Source of the DNA: Stenotrophomonas sp. ZAC14D1_NAIMI4_1
Lineage (GTDB): Bacteria > Pseudomonadota > Gammaproteobacteria > Xanthomonadales > Xanthomonadaceae
Direction: 5' to 3'
Length of the DNA stretch: 64,000 bases
Assembly: GCF_003086775.1 (NCBI RefSeq)
Contig: NZ_CP026001.1
Location: 3,686,125-3,750,124, forward strand
Positions 51,749-59,186 of this stretch are shown here, in pieces; the stretch's first letter is position 1, and the number at the start of each line of letters is the position of its first letter. The notes below the pieces were generated by a model. It did not search any database and was not told where the DNA came from. It worked only from the letters and a program-made list of their open reading frames with translations. The position numbers were made by a program, and so were the translations under genes.

Positions 51749-52699
51749 TCAGCGCATGCGGTTGCTGGTGGTCACCAGGTCGTTGTACCCATCCAGGATG
51801 TCCGACTGCGCGCCTTCCGGGGCGGAGGTGAGCCAGCTGCCGGAGGCCTTGCGCTCGGCGGCCAGGCCTTCGGCGCTGATCGGCTTGCCCTGCTCGATGC
51901 GTTCGATGCCACGGCCGGCCTTGCGGATCAGCATCTCGGCCGAGCGCTGCACATGGCCCCACATCGGGTCGTCCTTGCCGATGCCGGCGGCCTGCATTTC
52001 CTTCACCAGCGCCTCGTAATCCGCCAGGCGCGTACGCAGCTCGGTGACGTCCGGCTTCTCATCCTGGAAGGCCACCGCAAGCTGCTTGCCCTCGCCCACC
52101 AGGCGCAGGTGGTAATAGGCCATCGAGCGGCCTTCGCTCTTTTCGATCTCCTTCAGCTGCGCGGCACGGCGGTCTTCCTCGTTCTTTTCCAGCGCCACGT
52201 CCAGTGCCTCGCTGGCCTTGAAGAACGCCGCATAGGCCTGCATCAGCGGCGCATGCTGGCTGCGCATGCCTTCGCCACCATCGCGACGGAATTCCTCGCG
52301 GGTGAAGTAGCCATCGGCCTGCTCGATCTTCGCGTACAAGGCCTGGAATGCCTGCTGGTAGTCGCGCACCGACGCATCCATCGGCGTCGCCGGTGCCATC
52401 GCCAGGGCGTCGGTCAGCGGCTGGCCGCAGTACTCCACCCGGTGCGAAAGCACCTTGCCCGGCGAGCGCGGCTGCGCTTCCTTGCCGGTCGGGCCGGCCT
52501 CGACATCCTTGATCCAGCCGGTGTAGGTCTCGAAGCCCTCGTGGATGGGCTGCTCCACACCGTTGTAGCACTCGATGTAGGCATTGACCTTGGCCAGGCT
52601 GGGATCAGCCAGCGACAGGCCGGTGGAGTTGTTGCAGCCAGCCAGGCCGGCCACGGCGCCGAGCAGCAGCACCGGCAGTACACGTACAGAAGCGTTCAC
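51749..52699 (-). CDS. DUF3829 (YiiG) family lipoprotein, second of a pair
   Basis: A 316-residue envelope lipoprotein: lipobox AGLAGC, then a helical domain. NAYIECYNGVEQPIHEGFET and WIKDVEAGPTGKEAQPR match the paralogue upstream. Starts with GTG, with AAGGA 6 bases before it. Function unknown. It lies 33 bases after the first copy, with a strong terminator between, so expression may rely on read-through or an internal promoter. Shared Cys residues near 85-100 suggest a disulfide. Confidence 0.85.
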   Translation of the reverse strand: MNASVRVLPVLLLGAVAGLAGCNNSTGLSLADPSLAKVNAYIECYNGVEQPIHEGFETYTGWIKDVEAGPTGKEAQPRSPGKVLSHRVEYCGQPLTDALAMAPATPMDASVRDYQQAFQALYAKIEQADGYFTREEFRRDGGEGMRSQHAPLMQAYAAFFKASEALDVALEKNEEDRRAAQLKEIEKSEGRSMAYYHLRLVGEGKQLAVAFQDEKPDVTELRTRLADYEALVKEMQAAGIGKDDPMWGHVQRSAEMLIRKAGRGIERIEQGKPISAEGLAAERKASGSWLTSAPEGAQSDILDGYNDLVTTSNRMR

Positions 52700-52713
52700 A
52701 TCAGTTCCTTGCA

Positions 52714-52750
52714 GAAAAAAAAGAGCACCGCCTTATTGGCGGTTGCTCTG
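52714..52750 (-). terminator. Terminator between the DUF3829 paralogues
   Basis: Stem AGAGCAACCGCC / GGCGGTGCTCT (one bulge) and eight T on the minus strand. The loop contains the TAA stop of the upstream gene and the T run ends 15 bases before the GTG of the downstream gene. Confidence 0.88.
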
Positions 52751-53728
52751 GAATACCAGTGAGTTGTATTCCTGCATCAGCTTACCCGGCGAGCCGTGCG
52801 GTGCCATGGTGGTGTCCAGCATGCGCCGCTCGATATCGCTGTAAGGGGTCTTATCAGCGACGCGCTTGAGACGCTCCTTGCTCTCGCGGCGGAAATTCTC
52901 GGCGGTGCGCTCGAAGCTGTTCCAGTCCAGCTTGCCCGGCTCCTGCTCGGCCACTTTGGCGTGGGCCTCGTCGGAGATCGCGTTGAACGCATCCAGGCGC
53001 CGGCGCGCCTCGGTCACGTCGAAGTTGTCTTCGGCCATCAGGTCCATCAGCGCCTTGGCATCACGCATGATGGCCAACCGATAGAAGTTGCGGGTACGGC
53101 CTTCCTGCGCTTCCACCTTGGCCAGCTGGGAGTCCTGCAGGCGGTCGTTCGCGACATCCAGCGCATCGCTGAACACACCGCTGGCCTCTACGAAGGTGCC
53201 GAATGCAGACATCAACGGCGCGTGCAGCGCCTTGCCGCGCGCGAAGCCATCGTCTTCGTAGTCGTCGCGCTGGTAGTAGTCGGCCGCTTCGTGGGTGATC
53301 GGCTGCAGTGCATGCAGTGCATCCAGATAGCCCTGCGCTGCCTTGTCCAGCTCGGGCAGCGACGGCTGCGCGGCGATGGCTTCGGGCAGTGCCTTGTCGC
53401 AGAGCTTGAGGTCACCTGCGGTCAGGTCCGGCGGACCGATCGGGCGTTCCTCGCGACCGGTCGGGCCGGCCTCGGGGTCCTTCATCCAGACCGTGTACGG
53501 GCCGATGCCCGCGTGGATCTTGCGGTCCACATCGTTGTAGCACTCGATGTAGCCGTTGAGCTTGCCCATCAGGGCCTGGTCGCTGTCGGCCCCGGTGTCG
53601 GCGGCCGCCGTGTCGCCCTTGCCGGCGTTGGCGGCGGCATCGGCCGGGGCTGCAGGCTTGCCACCACAGGCAGCCAGGGCGAGGGAGAGCGAAGCAGCCA
53701 GGGTGGCCGCGCGGAAAATCGGTCGCAT
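52733..53728 (-). CDS. DUF3829 (YiiG) family lipoprotein, first of a pair
   Basis: A 331-residue envelope lipoprotein with lipobox LALAAC and an Ala/Asp-rich linker before the conserved helical domain (NGYIECYNDVDRKIHAGIGP; WMKDPEAGPTGREERP). The ATG at MRPIFRA is chosen as it begins the signal peptide and has AAGGA upstream; a 16-residue longer frame exists. Clearly a paralogue of the next gene (roughly a third of residues shared by eye). Function unknown. Confidence 0.86.
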   Translation of the reverse strand: MRPIFRAATLAASLSLALAACGGKPAAPADAAANAGKGDTAAADTGADSDQALMGKLNGYIECYNDVDRKIHAGIGPYTVWMKDPEAGPTGREERPIGPPDLTAGDLKLCDKALPEAIAAQPSLPELDKAAQGYLDALHALQPITHEAADYYQRDDYEDDGFARGKALHAPLMSAFGTFVEASGVFSDALDVANDRLQDSQLAKVEAQEGRTRNFYRLAIMRDAKALMDLMAEDNFDVTEARRRLDAFNAISDEAHAKVAEQEPGKLDWNSFERTAENFRRESKERLKRVADKTPYSDIERRMLDTTMAPHGSPGKLMQEYNSLVFQSNRQ

Positions 53729-53826
53729 AGGGGTACGTCCTTGTTGAAAACGGTTCCAGCCCCACATTCTACCCAACCTTGGCCGTGGCCATCCTTGACC
53801 ACTGCCTCAGAAGCACTCGCCGCCGA

Positions 53827-54654
53827 TCAATCCAGGAACAGGTCCGGCAGCAGCGGCCGCGAGGCGTCCACCGCGTAAGCGGACAGATCGGTCACGCCGG
53901 CTTCGGCCAGCACTTCGTCGTCAATGAGGAAGCGGCCGTGGAAACCGGCGGCTTCGCGCACCAGCACCGCGTGTGCAGCGTCGGCCATGATCTGCGGCGT
54001 GCGGCAGCCGGCCGCATCCACGCCGGGGATCATGTTGATCGCATCGGTGGCGATGACGGTGCGCGGCCACAGCGCATTGACCGCCACGCCCTGCGGGCCG
54101 AATTCAGCGGCCAGGCCGAGGGTAACGAAGCTCATGCCCATCTTGGCCAGCGTGTAGCCGGTATGCGGGCCCCACCACTTTGGTTCCAGGCTGGGCGGCG
54201 GGGCCAGGGTGAGGATGTGCGGGTTGGGCGCCTGCAGCAGGTACGGCAGGCAGGCCTGCGCGCACAGGAAACTGCCGCGCGAATTGACCTGCTGCATCAG
54301 GTCGAACCGCTTCATTGGCGTGTCCAGCGCGCCGCGCAGCCAGATCGCGCTGGCGTTGTTGATGAGGATGTCGATGCCACCGAAGGTATCCACCGTGGCA
54401 GCCACGGCAGCCTTCACCTGGTCCTCTTCGCGGATGTCGCACTTCAGCGCGAGGCCCTGGCCACCGGCTGCGGTCACCGCTTCGGCGGCGCTGTGGATGG
54501 TGCCGGGCAGCTTCGGGTTGGGCACCGACGACTTCGCGGCGATGGCCACGTTGGCGCCATCGCGTGCCGCACGCAGTGCGATGGCCAGGCCGATGCCACG
54601 CGAGGCACCGGTGATGAAAAGGGTTTTGCCCTGCAGACTGCCCACGTTCCACAC
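53827..54654 (-). CDS. Short-chain dehydrogenase/reductase
   Basis: A 275-residue classical SDR, closest in style to HSDL2-type oxidoreductases: NAD(P) motif TGASRGIGLA near the N-terminus, NNASAIW (NNAG-type) and catalytic Tyr/Lys in YTLAKMGM. The substrate is unknown. The start is a GTG; a second in-frame GTG three codons later (54645) has better spacing from GGAG and may be the real start. Monocistronic. Confidence 0.87.
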   Translation of the reverse strand: MWNVGSLQGKTLFITGASRGIGLAIALRAARDGANVAIAAKSSVPNPKLPGTIHSAAEAVTAAGGQGLALKCDIREEDQVKAAVAATVDTFGGIDILINNASAIWLRGALDTPMKRFDLMQQVNSRGSFLCAQACLPYLLQAPNPHILTLAPPPSLEPKWWGPHTGYTLAKMGMSFVTLGLAAEFGPQGVAVNALWPRTVIATDAINMIPGVDAAGCRTPQIMADAAHAVLVREAAGFHGRFLIDDEVLAEAGVTDLSAYAVDASRPLLPDLFLD

Positions 54655-54753
54655 TCCAGCGTATGCGATGAGCCGCTAGTATGCCGCGCCGACGCGGAGT
54701 TCACCGCGCGTTGACGATACTGGCGCCCCGGTCACACGCACGAGGTATACGCC

Positions 54754-55434
54754 ATGCGCCGTTCCCGCCTGCTGCTGCCTGCCCTGGGCCTGGCCCTGCT
54801 CACCGCCTGCCAGGGCCGTTCGCCTGAACCCGGCACCGAACCCGCCACGGGCGATGCGCCTGCCGCCAACAAGGCGGCCGATGGTTCACTGCGCTGGAGC
54901 GAGTCGGTGGTCTGGGATGGCGACCTCAATGCGTGCCGCCAGGGCGAGAACAACGCCACGCGCGCGTGCCTGGCTGAAACGATGAAGTCCGCCGGTGCGA
55001 GCGCCGATGCCGTCGCCGCTGCCGAGCAGCTGTCCACCGGCGGCGAGCTGGCCTACGTGACGGCCTGGCATGAACACGATGGCCTGGGCGTGGCTACGGT
55101 GGAATACCCGTTCCGCGCCAACACCAACGAAGGCACGCGACTGGTGGATGCCGCTGGCAAGCGCATCGATGTCGACGCGGTGCAGCTGGACGACACCCTG
55201 CGCGCCGACCCGGGCGTGCAGGCGGTGCTGGCCGCGCATCCGCAGGCCACGCCGTTCGCACCCGCACAGGCGGCCGGTACTGCACCGCTCGATGGCGGCG
55301 GCATCCGCCTGCTGTACCGCACGCCGCTGCGCGACTGCCATGCCTGCCCGGATGTCGGCCAGCTGCAGATCGGCTATGACTTCGATGGAAAGCGCAACTT
55401 CATCGGCCAGCAGGTGGTGCCGGCGGCGCCGTGA
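54754..55434 (+). CDS. Lipoprotein of unknown function
   Basis: A 226-residue envelope protein with a clear lipobox (ALLTAC) and a short Pro/Ala linker. The rest is mixed alpha/beta with Cys pairs (NACRQGENNATRACLAETMK; CHACPDVGQLQIGYDF), likely disulfide-bonded in the periplasm. No family recognised. Divergent from the SDR gene; followed by a facing SMAG pair. Confidence 0.8.
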   Translation: MRRSRLLLPALGLALLTACQGRSPEPGTEPATGDAPAANKAADGSLRWSESVVWDGDLNACRQGENNATRACLAETMKSAGASADAVAAAEQLSTGGELAYVTAWHEHDGLGVATVEYPFRANTNEGTRLVDAAGKRIDVDAVQLDDTLRADPGVQAVLAAHPQATPFAPAQAAGTAPLDGGGIRLLYRTPLRDCHACPDVGQLQIGYDFDGKRNFIGQQVVPAAP

Positions 55435-55444
55435 TACCGGAACG

Positions 55445-55526
55445 TTGCGTGCCCGCCGGGCATGGCCCGGCGCTACCGAACCGGAGCGTGCCCTTGAGGT
55501 AGCGCCGGGCCATGCCCGGCGGCCTT
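55445..55526. repeat. Facing SMAG pair
   Basis: GCCGGGCATGGCCCGGC ending GCTACC and, 23 bases later, GGTAGCGCCGGGCCATGCCC. Separates the lipoprotein gene from the accessory island. Confidence 0.85.
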
Positions 55527-55529
55527 GGT

Positions 55530-55892
55530 CTATTCCTGGTACAGAACGTCGAGGGCATCACCGCCGGCAAGACGCTGCACCTGGTCCAGCGTGTCCACGG
55601 CCATGACCGAGTACGTTACTTCCACACCGGAGTGCAGGCGTCCCTCAGCAGTGTGCTCGTCAGTCTCCACTGATATCAGCTTGCGGATTCCGGCGAACCG
55701 GTAGAGGGATGGCTTGCCGTCGTCCCCCATCAGGCGGCCGCTCAGATCCTCGTACTCGGAGGCCAGAGCCGTTGCATCCGCCAGCGCCTGCTCGTCGCTG
55801 TCCGCGCGGATCAGGTAGACGTTCTCATGCACCAGGAACGACTCCTGCCCTTCGCATTCGTAGTAAAAAATGGCATGTGCGCAGTACCACAT
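55530..55892 (-). CDS. DUF4288 domain protein
   Basis: A 120-residue acidic protein. The start MWYCAHAIFYYECEGQES and VHENVYLIRADSDEQALADA are the DUF4288 pattern (Trp-Tyr start, ENVYLI, repeated Ala/Asp helix). Such proteins often lie among immunity genes of polymorphic toxin loci. A decayed second copy of its C-terminal third lies at 57052-57165 on the same strand. It is the last gene of the island. Confidence 0.78.
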   Translation of the reverse strand: MWYCAHAIFYYECEGQESFLVHENVYLIRADSDEQALADATALASEYEDLSGRLMGDDGKPSLYRFAGIRKLISVETDEHTAEGRLHSGVEVTYSVMAVDTLDQVQRLAGGDALDVLYQE

Positions 55893-55924
55893 ACATCACC
55901 CCGATCAATTGCCTGGTGCTGAAA

Positions 55925-56428
55925 TCAACGCGTGCGGACCGCAAATGCTTCGACGCGAAGGCGGCTTTCGATGACAGACCTCACATACGATGCCCGCTTG
56001 GTGCTGGAAGCCGCACAACCGGCGAGCACGGTCATCGCCTCTGCCCGCATCTCCTGCCCTCCGGTGAACGCGAACACGGAGAACGCGGGCTCGATATAGC
56101 CGGGATCATGCTGCGCGAATTCCCTTTGATCTTCGATGCTGAACAGGGTCGCGTAGTCAGCCCACTCGATGTAGCGCTTCCAGAAGGCAGGCGGACTCCA
56201 CGGCCCGCAGGTTTCTTCAACCGACTGCAGAAGTTCGCGGAGCTGCCCAGCGCAGGCATCGAAAAGATCGCCGCGCAGATCCGTGGCTGCGACACTCCCT
56301 GGATCAAGGGTCTGCCAACAGAAAACCATGAAGTCCGCAACAAAGCCCTCTTCACAGCCTTCGAAGAAACTGCTCATGTACCAGGCAAGCGTTTTCGCAA
56401 CATCAGCCGATTCATCAAAATCAATCAT
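55925..56428 (-). CDS. Unknown acidic protein in the immunity-like island
   Basis: About 167 residues, acidic and rich in aromatic residues (MIDFDESADVAKTLAWYMSS, WSPPAFWKRYIEWADYATLF), soluble, no signal. The ATG at MIDFDES is preferred, with AAGGTG 6 bases upstream; an earlier in-frame ATG adds 15 residues. Lower GC than the flanks. Size, acidity and neighbours resemble immunity proteins; the family is not recognised. Confidence 0.68.
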   Translation of the reverse strand: MIDFDESADVAKTLAWYMSSFFEGCEEGFVADFMVFCWQTLDPGSVAATDLRGDLFDACAGQLRELLQSVEETCGPWSPPAFWKRYIEWADYATLFSIEDQREFAQHDPGYIEPAFSVFAFTGGQEMRAEAMTVLAGCAASSTKRASYVRSVIESRLRVEAFAVRTR

Positions 56429-56553
56429 CGCCCCCACCTTTCCGGCGGCATCAATGCCTGCGCTGACCGGCAAACGCGACTCACCCGAACATCAACCATC
56501 GGGCAAGCTACCGAGCATGGAGGCTTGCCCACTCCCTGCATGCGCAACGCCAC

Positions 56554-57024
56554 TCAATCCGCCTCTTCAACTTTCGATACTCTCGAAATGATCGGTCGTT
56601 CAATGGACCCTACGCAAGCGCCATTCACCGCCCCATCAACGTAAACCCCCTGCACCATTGCAAAGTATATTCCCGGCTCGAGCACGTCTGAAGAATCCTC
56701 GTATCTCACACCATCAAGGTCCACCGCCGCACATGCGATGAAATCAATGCGACGGAGAGCATCGGCTGACGGCCCAAGGACATCCCCACCTTCCTCTCCA
56801 TGAAGAAGATAACCAAACACTGCAACGTTCCTGTTTCTGTAATCGACCGAGTTGGCGAGGAGCGCATGGATCGGAATCTGGCAGTACTGAACTCCCTCGT
56901 ACGCACCTGTCAGATCCTGACACCGCCCTCCACCTTCAGCGGCAACCTGCGCAGTCGACTCAACGGCCCCCAACAGAAGGACCATTGGGAGCAGCCTATG
57001 GATCTTTTTCAAACCAACCAGCAT
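56554..57024 (-). CDS. Secreted small protein in the immunity-like island
   Basis: A 156-residue protein with a signal peptide (LLPMVLLLGAVESTAQVAA) and four to five Cys (CQDL, YCQIP, FIACAAV, GACVGS) likely paired in the periplasm. GAGGTG precedes the ATG. Its GC is well below the window average. No family recognised; a periplasmic immunity-like role is only a guess from the neighbourhood. Confidence 0.68.
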   Translation of the reverse strand: MLVGLKKIHRLLPMVLLLGAVESTAQVAAEGGGRCQDLTGAYEGVQYCQIPIHALLANSVDYRNRNVAVFGYLLHGEEGGDVLGPSADALRRIDFIACAAVDLDGVRYEDSSDVLEPGIYFAMVQGVYVDGAVNGACVGSIERPIISRVSKVEEAD

Positions 57025-57051
57025 GGATCACCTCATCCGGCTTTGGATTTT

Positions 57052-57165
57052 TTACAGCGCGTCCACGGCCATGACCGGGTAGGTGACCTCAACGCCCGAG
57101 GGCAGCCCGCCGTCTGCAACGTCATGATCTGCTGCGACGGATATCAGCTTGCGGATTCCGGCGAT
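57052..57165 (-). pseudogene. Remnant of a second DUF4288 gene
   Basis: The minus strand reads AGIRKLISVAADHDVADGGL then PSGVEVTYPVMAVDAL and stop, against AGIRKLISVETDEHTAEGRL and HSGVEVTYSVMAVDTL in the intact gene at 55530-55892. The N-terminal two thirds are missing and the frame upstream hits a stop, so this is a decayed copy. Its C-terminal end is also cut short by a stop right after MAVDAL. Confidence 0.8.
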
Positions 57166-57295
57166 GGGCGCAGCGGTCAGGATACGGGACAGCGACGTTG
57201 CCGTGCATGCTGCCCTTGCAGGCAATCAACACTCCGCACAGCAGAACAGCCATGAACCAGACGCCCCCCTCACGCGATCTTCCTTGATGAGTCAT
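57122..57295 (-). pseudogene. Orphan lipoprotein-like N-terminus
   Basis: A 57-residue frame with a lipoprotein-type start (VWFMAVLLCGVLIAC) that runs out of frame into the DUF4288 remnant. It looks like the 5' end of a lost envelope gene joined to the remnant by deletion. Confidence 0.45.
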
Positions 57296-57326
57296 CCAGC
57301 CATCGATGCACAGGCACCCCCTTCAT

Positions 57327-57812
57327 CTATACAGCGTGCCTTCCCGAGTACACAAGATGATCAGTCGGTTTCTTGCTAGCCGAAATCAAAAAGGCATCAA
57401 GATAGTCCGGCACATACCAATCATCCCAAGGCGCAAGACCGTAGAAGGCATTTACAAACTCTTCCACGATACCCGAGCCTCGAACTTTGGCGCCGATGAA
57501 TCCGCTCCTGCGCAGCGTCTCATAGGGGGCCGCTTCGACCACGCCACCAGTGTCACGAACATCGATCACCTTCCAACGACCTGAATCCAGCAGGTCGCGG
57601 GTTACAAAAAGTGCCGAAAACAAGCCATCCAATCCCAGCGAAGGAATATTTCCATCGGCCCAGGCACCTTTGAAATCAAACAGCGCAATCACCGCACTAT
57701 TCAGAACGTGCGCCTCACGCCCGATCACCTGGCCAACACACGAATCGCCATCCTCAAGCGGAAGCAGAAAGACGCTTCCGATGTCCCACTTCTGCTTTGC
57801 ACGGACTGACAC
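57327..57812 (-). CDS. Imm26-like immunity protein
   Basis: A 161-residue soluble protein. The N-terminus KWDIGSVFLLPLEDGDSCVG QVIGRE follows the Imm26 pattern (GDxFxIPLxDG...xGxVI), a family of immunity proteins found in polymorphic toxin loci. The C-terminal part (GVVEAAPYETLRRSGFIGAK) is less typical. First gene of the minus-strand island. No cognate toxin gene is next to it in this window, so it may be an orphan. Family call made by eye. Confidence 0.6.
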   Translation of the reverse strand: MSVRAKQKWDIGSVFLLPLEDGDSCVGQVIGREAHVLNSAVIALFDFKGAWADGNIPSLGLDGLFSALFVTRDLLDSGRWKVIDVRDTGGVVEAAPYETLRRSGFIGAKVRGSGIVEEFVNAFYGLAPWDDWYVPDYLDAFLISASKKPTDHLVYSGRHAV

Positions 57813-57935
57813 CCCCTACCCCTCCTGGACCGCGCGGCCCTGCCAGACAATGATTTGATTCACGCCGTCCCCTTGCGTCCGCATGCGCGCCCGCACCACG
57901 CGGGCCGGCTCGACGCTTCGCAACACATCCCGTCT

Positions 57936-58442
57936 TCAGTCGTAGGCCTGCACCTGCCTGCGCAGCAGATGCGGCACGATCCATCGATGCACCGGCGCCA
58001 CCGGCAGCATGTAGACCCGCCCGAACGCATTGTGGGTATGCACCACCGTGGCCACTTCCAGCACATCGCCCTGCCACTGCAGCGCCAGCTGCACACGCAG
58101 ATGGCGGTCGTTGTCTTCCAGCACGATGGCGTCCTCATCCAGCGACTGCAGGGTGAAGATGCCCAGCCGCTGGCCCGGCTGCGGCGCTTCGGTCTCCTGC
58201 ACGGCGCGCAACGAACCCAGGTCCTTCATGCCGAGCAGGCGCATGCCGCGGTTGCGCAGCGCCATCAGGCCATCGAACCAGCCGGGAATGGTCGCGGCCA
58301 TATCGCGGTAGGCCTGCAGCGCGCTGCGGCCATCGCGCCGGGTGCGAGCCTGGCAGGCGTGCACGAAGCCGGCACCAGGCAGCTGCGCGCGCAGCACGCT
58401 GGCCGCACTCGGCGGCGCGGTCACCACCTGCGATGGACTCAC
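57936..58442 (-). CDS. DUF2867 domain protein
   Basis: About 168 residues. RAQLPGAGFVHACQARTR, RLGIFTLQSLDEDAIVLE and VVHTHNAFGRVYMLPVAPVH are the DUF2867 pattern, also seen as a C-terminal domain of YbjT-like proteins. The start is a GTG whose last bases form the stop of the upstream kinase-like gene (GTGA overlap), so both are translated as a unit. Function unknown; the fold suggests binding of a hydrophobic or lipid ligand (inference). Confidence 0.83.
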   Translation of the reverse strand: MSPSQVVTAPPSAASVLRAQLPGAGFVHACQARTRRDGRSALQAYRDMAATIPGWFDGLMALRNRGMRLLGMKDLGSLRAVQETEAPQPGQRLGIFTLQSLDEDAIVLEDNDRHLRVQLALQWQGDVLEVATVVHTHNAFGRVYMLPVAPVHRWIVPHLLRRQVQAYD

Positions 58443-59101
58443 GGCTTCGGCCCCTGCCCTTCGTTGTCTTCCCAATGCAGGATGCGGCGGGTGACAAAGC
58501 GGTAGACCGGCTTGCCGGTGGCGAACCACAGCTCGCGTACCCACGAGGTGCGCTTGAGCACGCGCTTCTCCACCGGGGTGAGCGACTCGCGGCAGTACAT
58601 GCGCTTGTGCTTGAGCAGGTGGCGCAGGTCTTCGCGGGCGAGCAGGCGCATCCAGCGCGAGCGCGGGTTGCCGATCACCGCCAGCTGGAAATCGATCAGC
58701 GCCGGGCGGCCGTCCTCGGTCACCAGCCAGTTGGCCTCCTTGGCCAGGTCGTTGTGGGCCACGCCCCGCCGGTGCAGTTGCTGCAGCAGCCGGCGCGCAG
58801 CACGGAACCAGGCGAGGTCACCCCGCGGCGGGCGCTGGTACATGGCATCGCCGGCCATGAAGCTGCGATCGAGGTGGCGGCCATCCCAGTCCAGCAGCTG
58901 CGGCACGTCGGCCATGCCGTGGATATGCCGCAGCGCGCGTGCTTCGCGGCGGGCCAGCCACCACGCTGGCACGCGCAACCACAGCGGCGTTGCGCCCAGG
59001 TCACGACGCACGAAGGGGCCCTGCGGCCCCTGCACGAGCAGGATGCGGCCGAAGCTGTCGGCCTTCAGGGCATGCGTTGGAGCGTCGGTCGAGTGCGGCA
59101 T
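58439..59101 (-). CDS. Kinase-fold protein, RIO1/LPS-kinase like
   Basis: A 220-residue protein with the core of an atypical kinase: catalytic loop HNDLAKEANWL (HxDLxxxN), then LIDFQLA in the place of DFG, near residues 115-140. The Gly-rich loop is not evident and the N-lobe is short (SFGRILLVQGPQGPFVRRDL). Such proteins phosphorylate lipopolysaccharide core sugars or related envelope molecules. Paired with the DUF2867 gene and divergent from the DedA-PAP2 fusion, with 85 bases between. Confidence 0.7.
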   Translation of the reverse strand: MPHSTDAPTHALKADSFGRILLVQGPQGPFVRRDLGATPLWLRVPAWWLARREARALRHIHGMADVPQLLDWDGRHLDRSFMAGDAMYQRPPRGDLAWFRAARRLLQQLHRRGVAHNDLAKEANWLVTEDGRPALIDFQLAVIGNPRSRWMRLLAREDLRHLLKHKRMYCRESLTPVEKRVLKRTSWVRELWFATGKPVYRFVTRRILHWEDNEGQGPKP

Positions 59102-59174
59102 GCGCCCATTCTAGGCGATGGCGCTGGTTGCAAACGGTCACCAAGCCGCTGGGAACCAGTCACCTTCACGCCTC

Positions 59175-59180
59175 TATAAT
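59175..59180 (+). promoter_or_regulatory. -10 box of a probably leaderless message
   Basis: TATAAT ends 6 bases before the ATG of the DedA-PAP2 gene, so a start site at the usual distance would fall on or next to the A of the ATG. No ribosome site is present. No clear -35 box. Confidence 0.55.
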
Positions 59181-59186
59181 CGGGCA

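Noticed and set aside
57754..58077. A 107-codon minus-strand frame
   Set aside because: It lies across the DUF2867 gene in another frame and the Imm26-like start; no ribosome site or family features.
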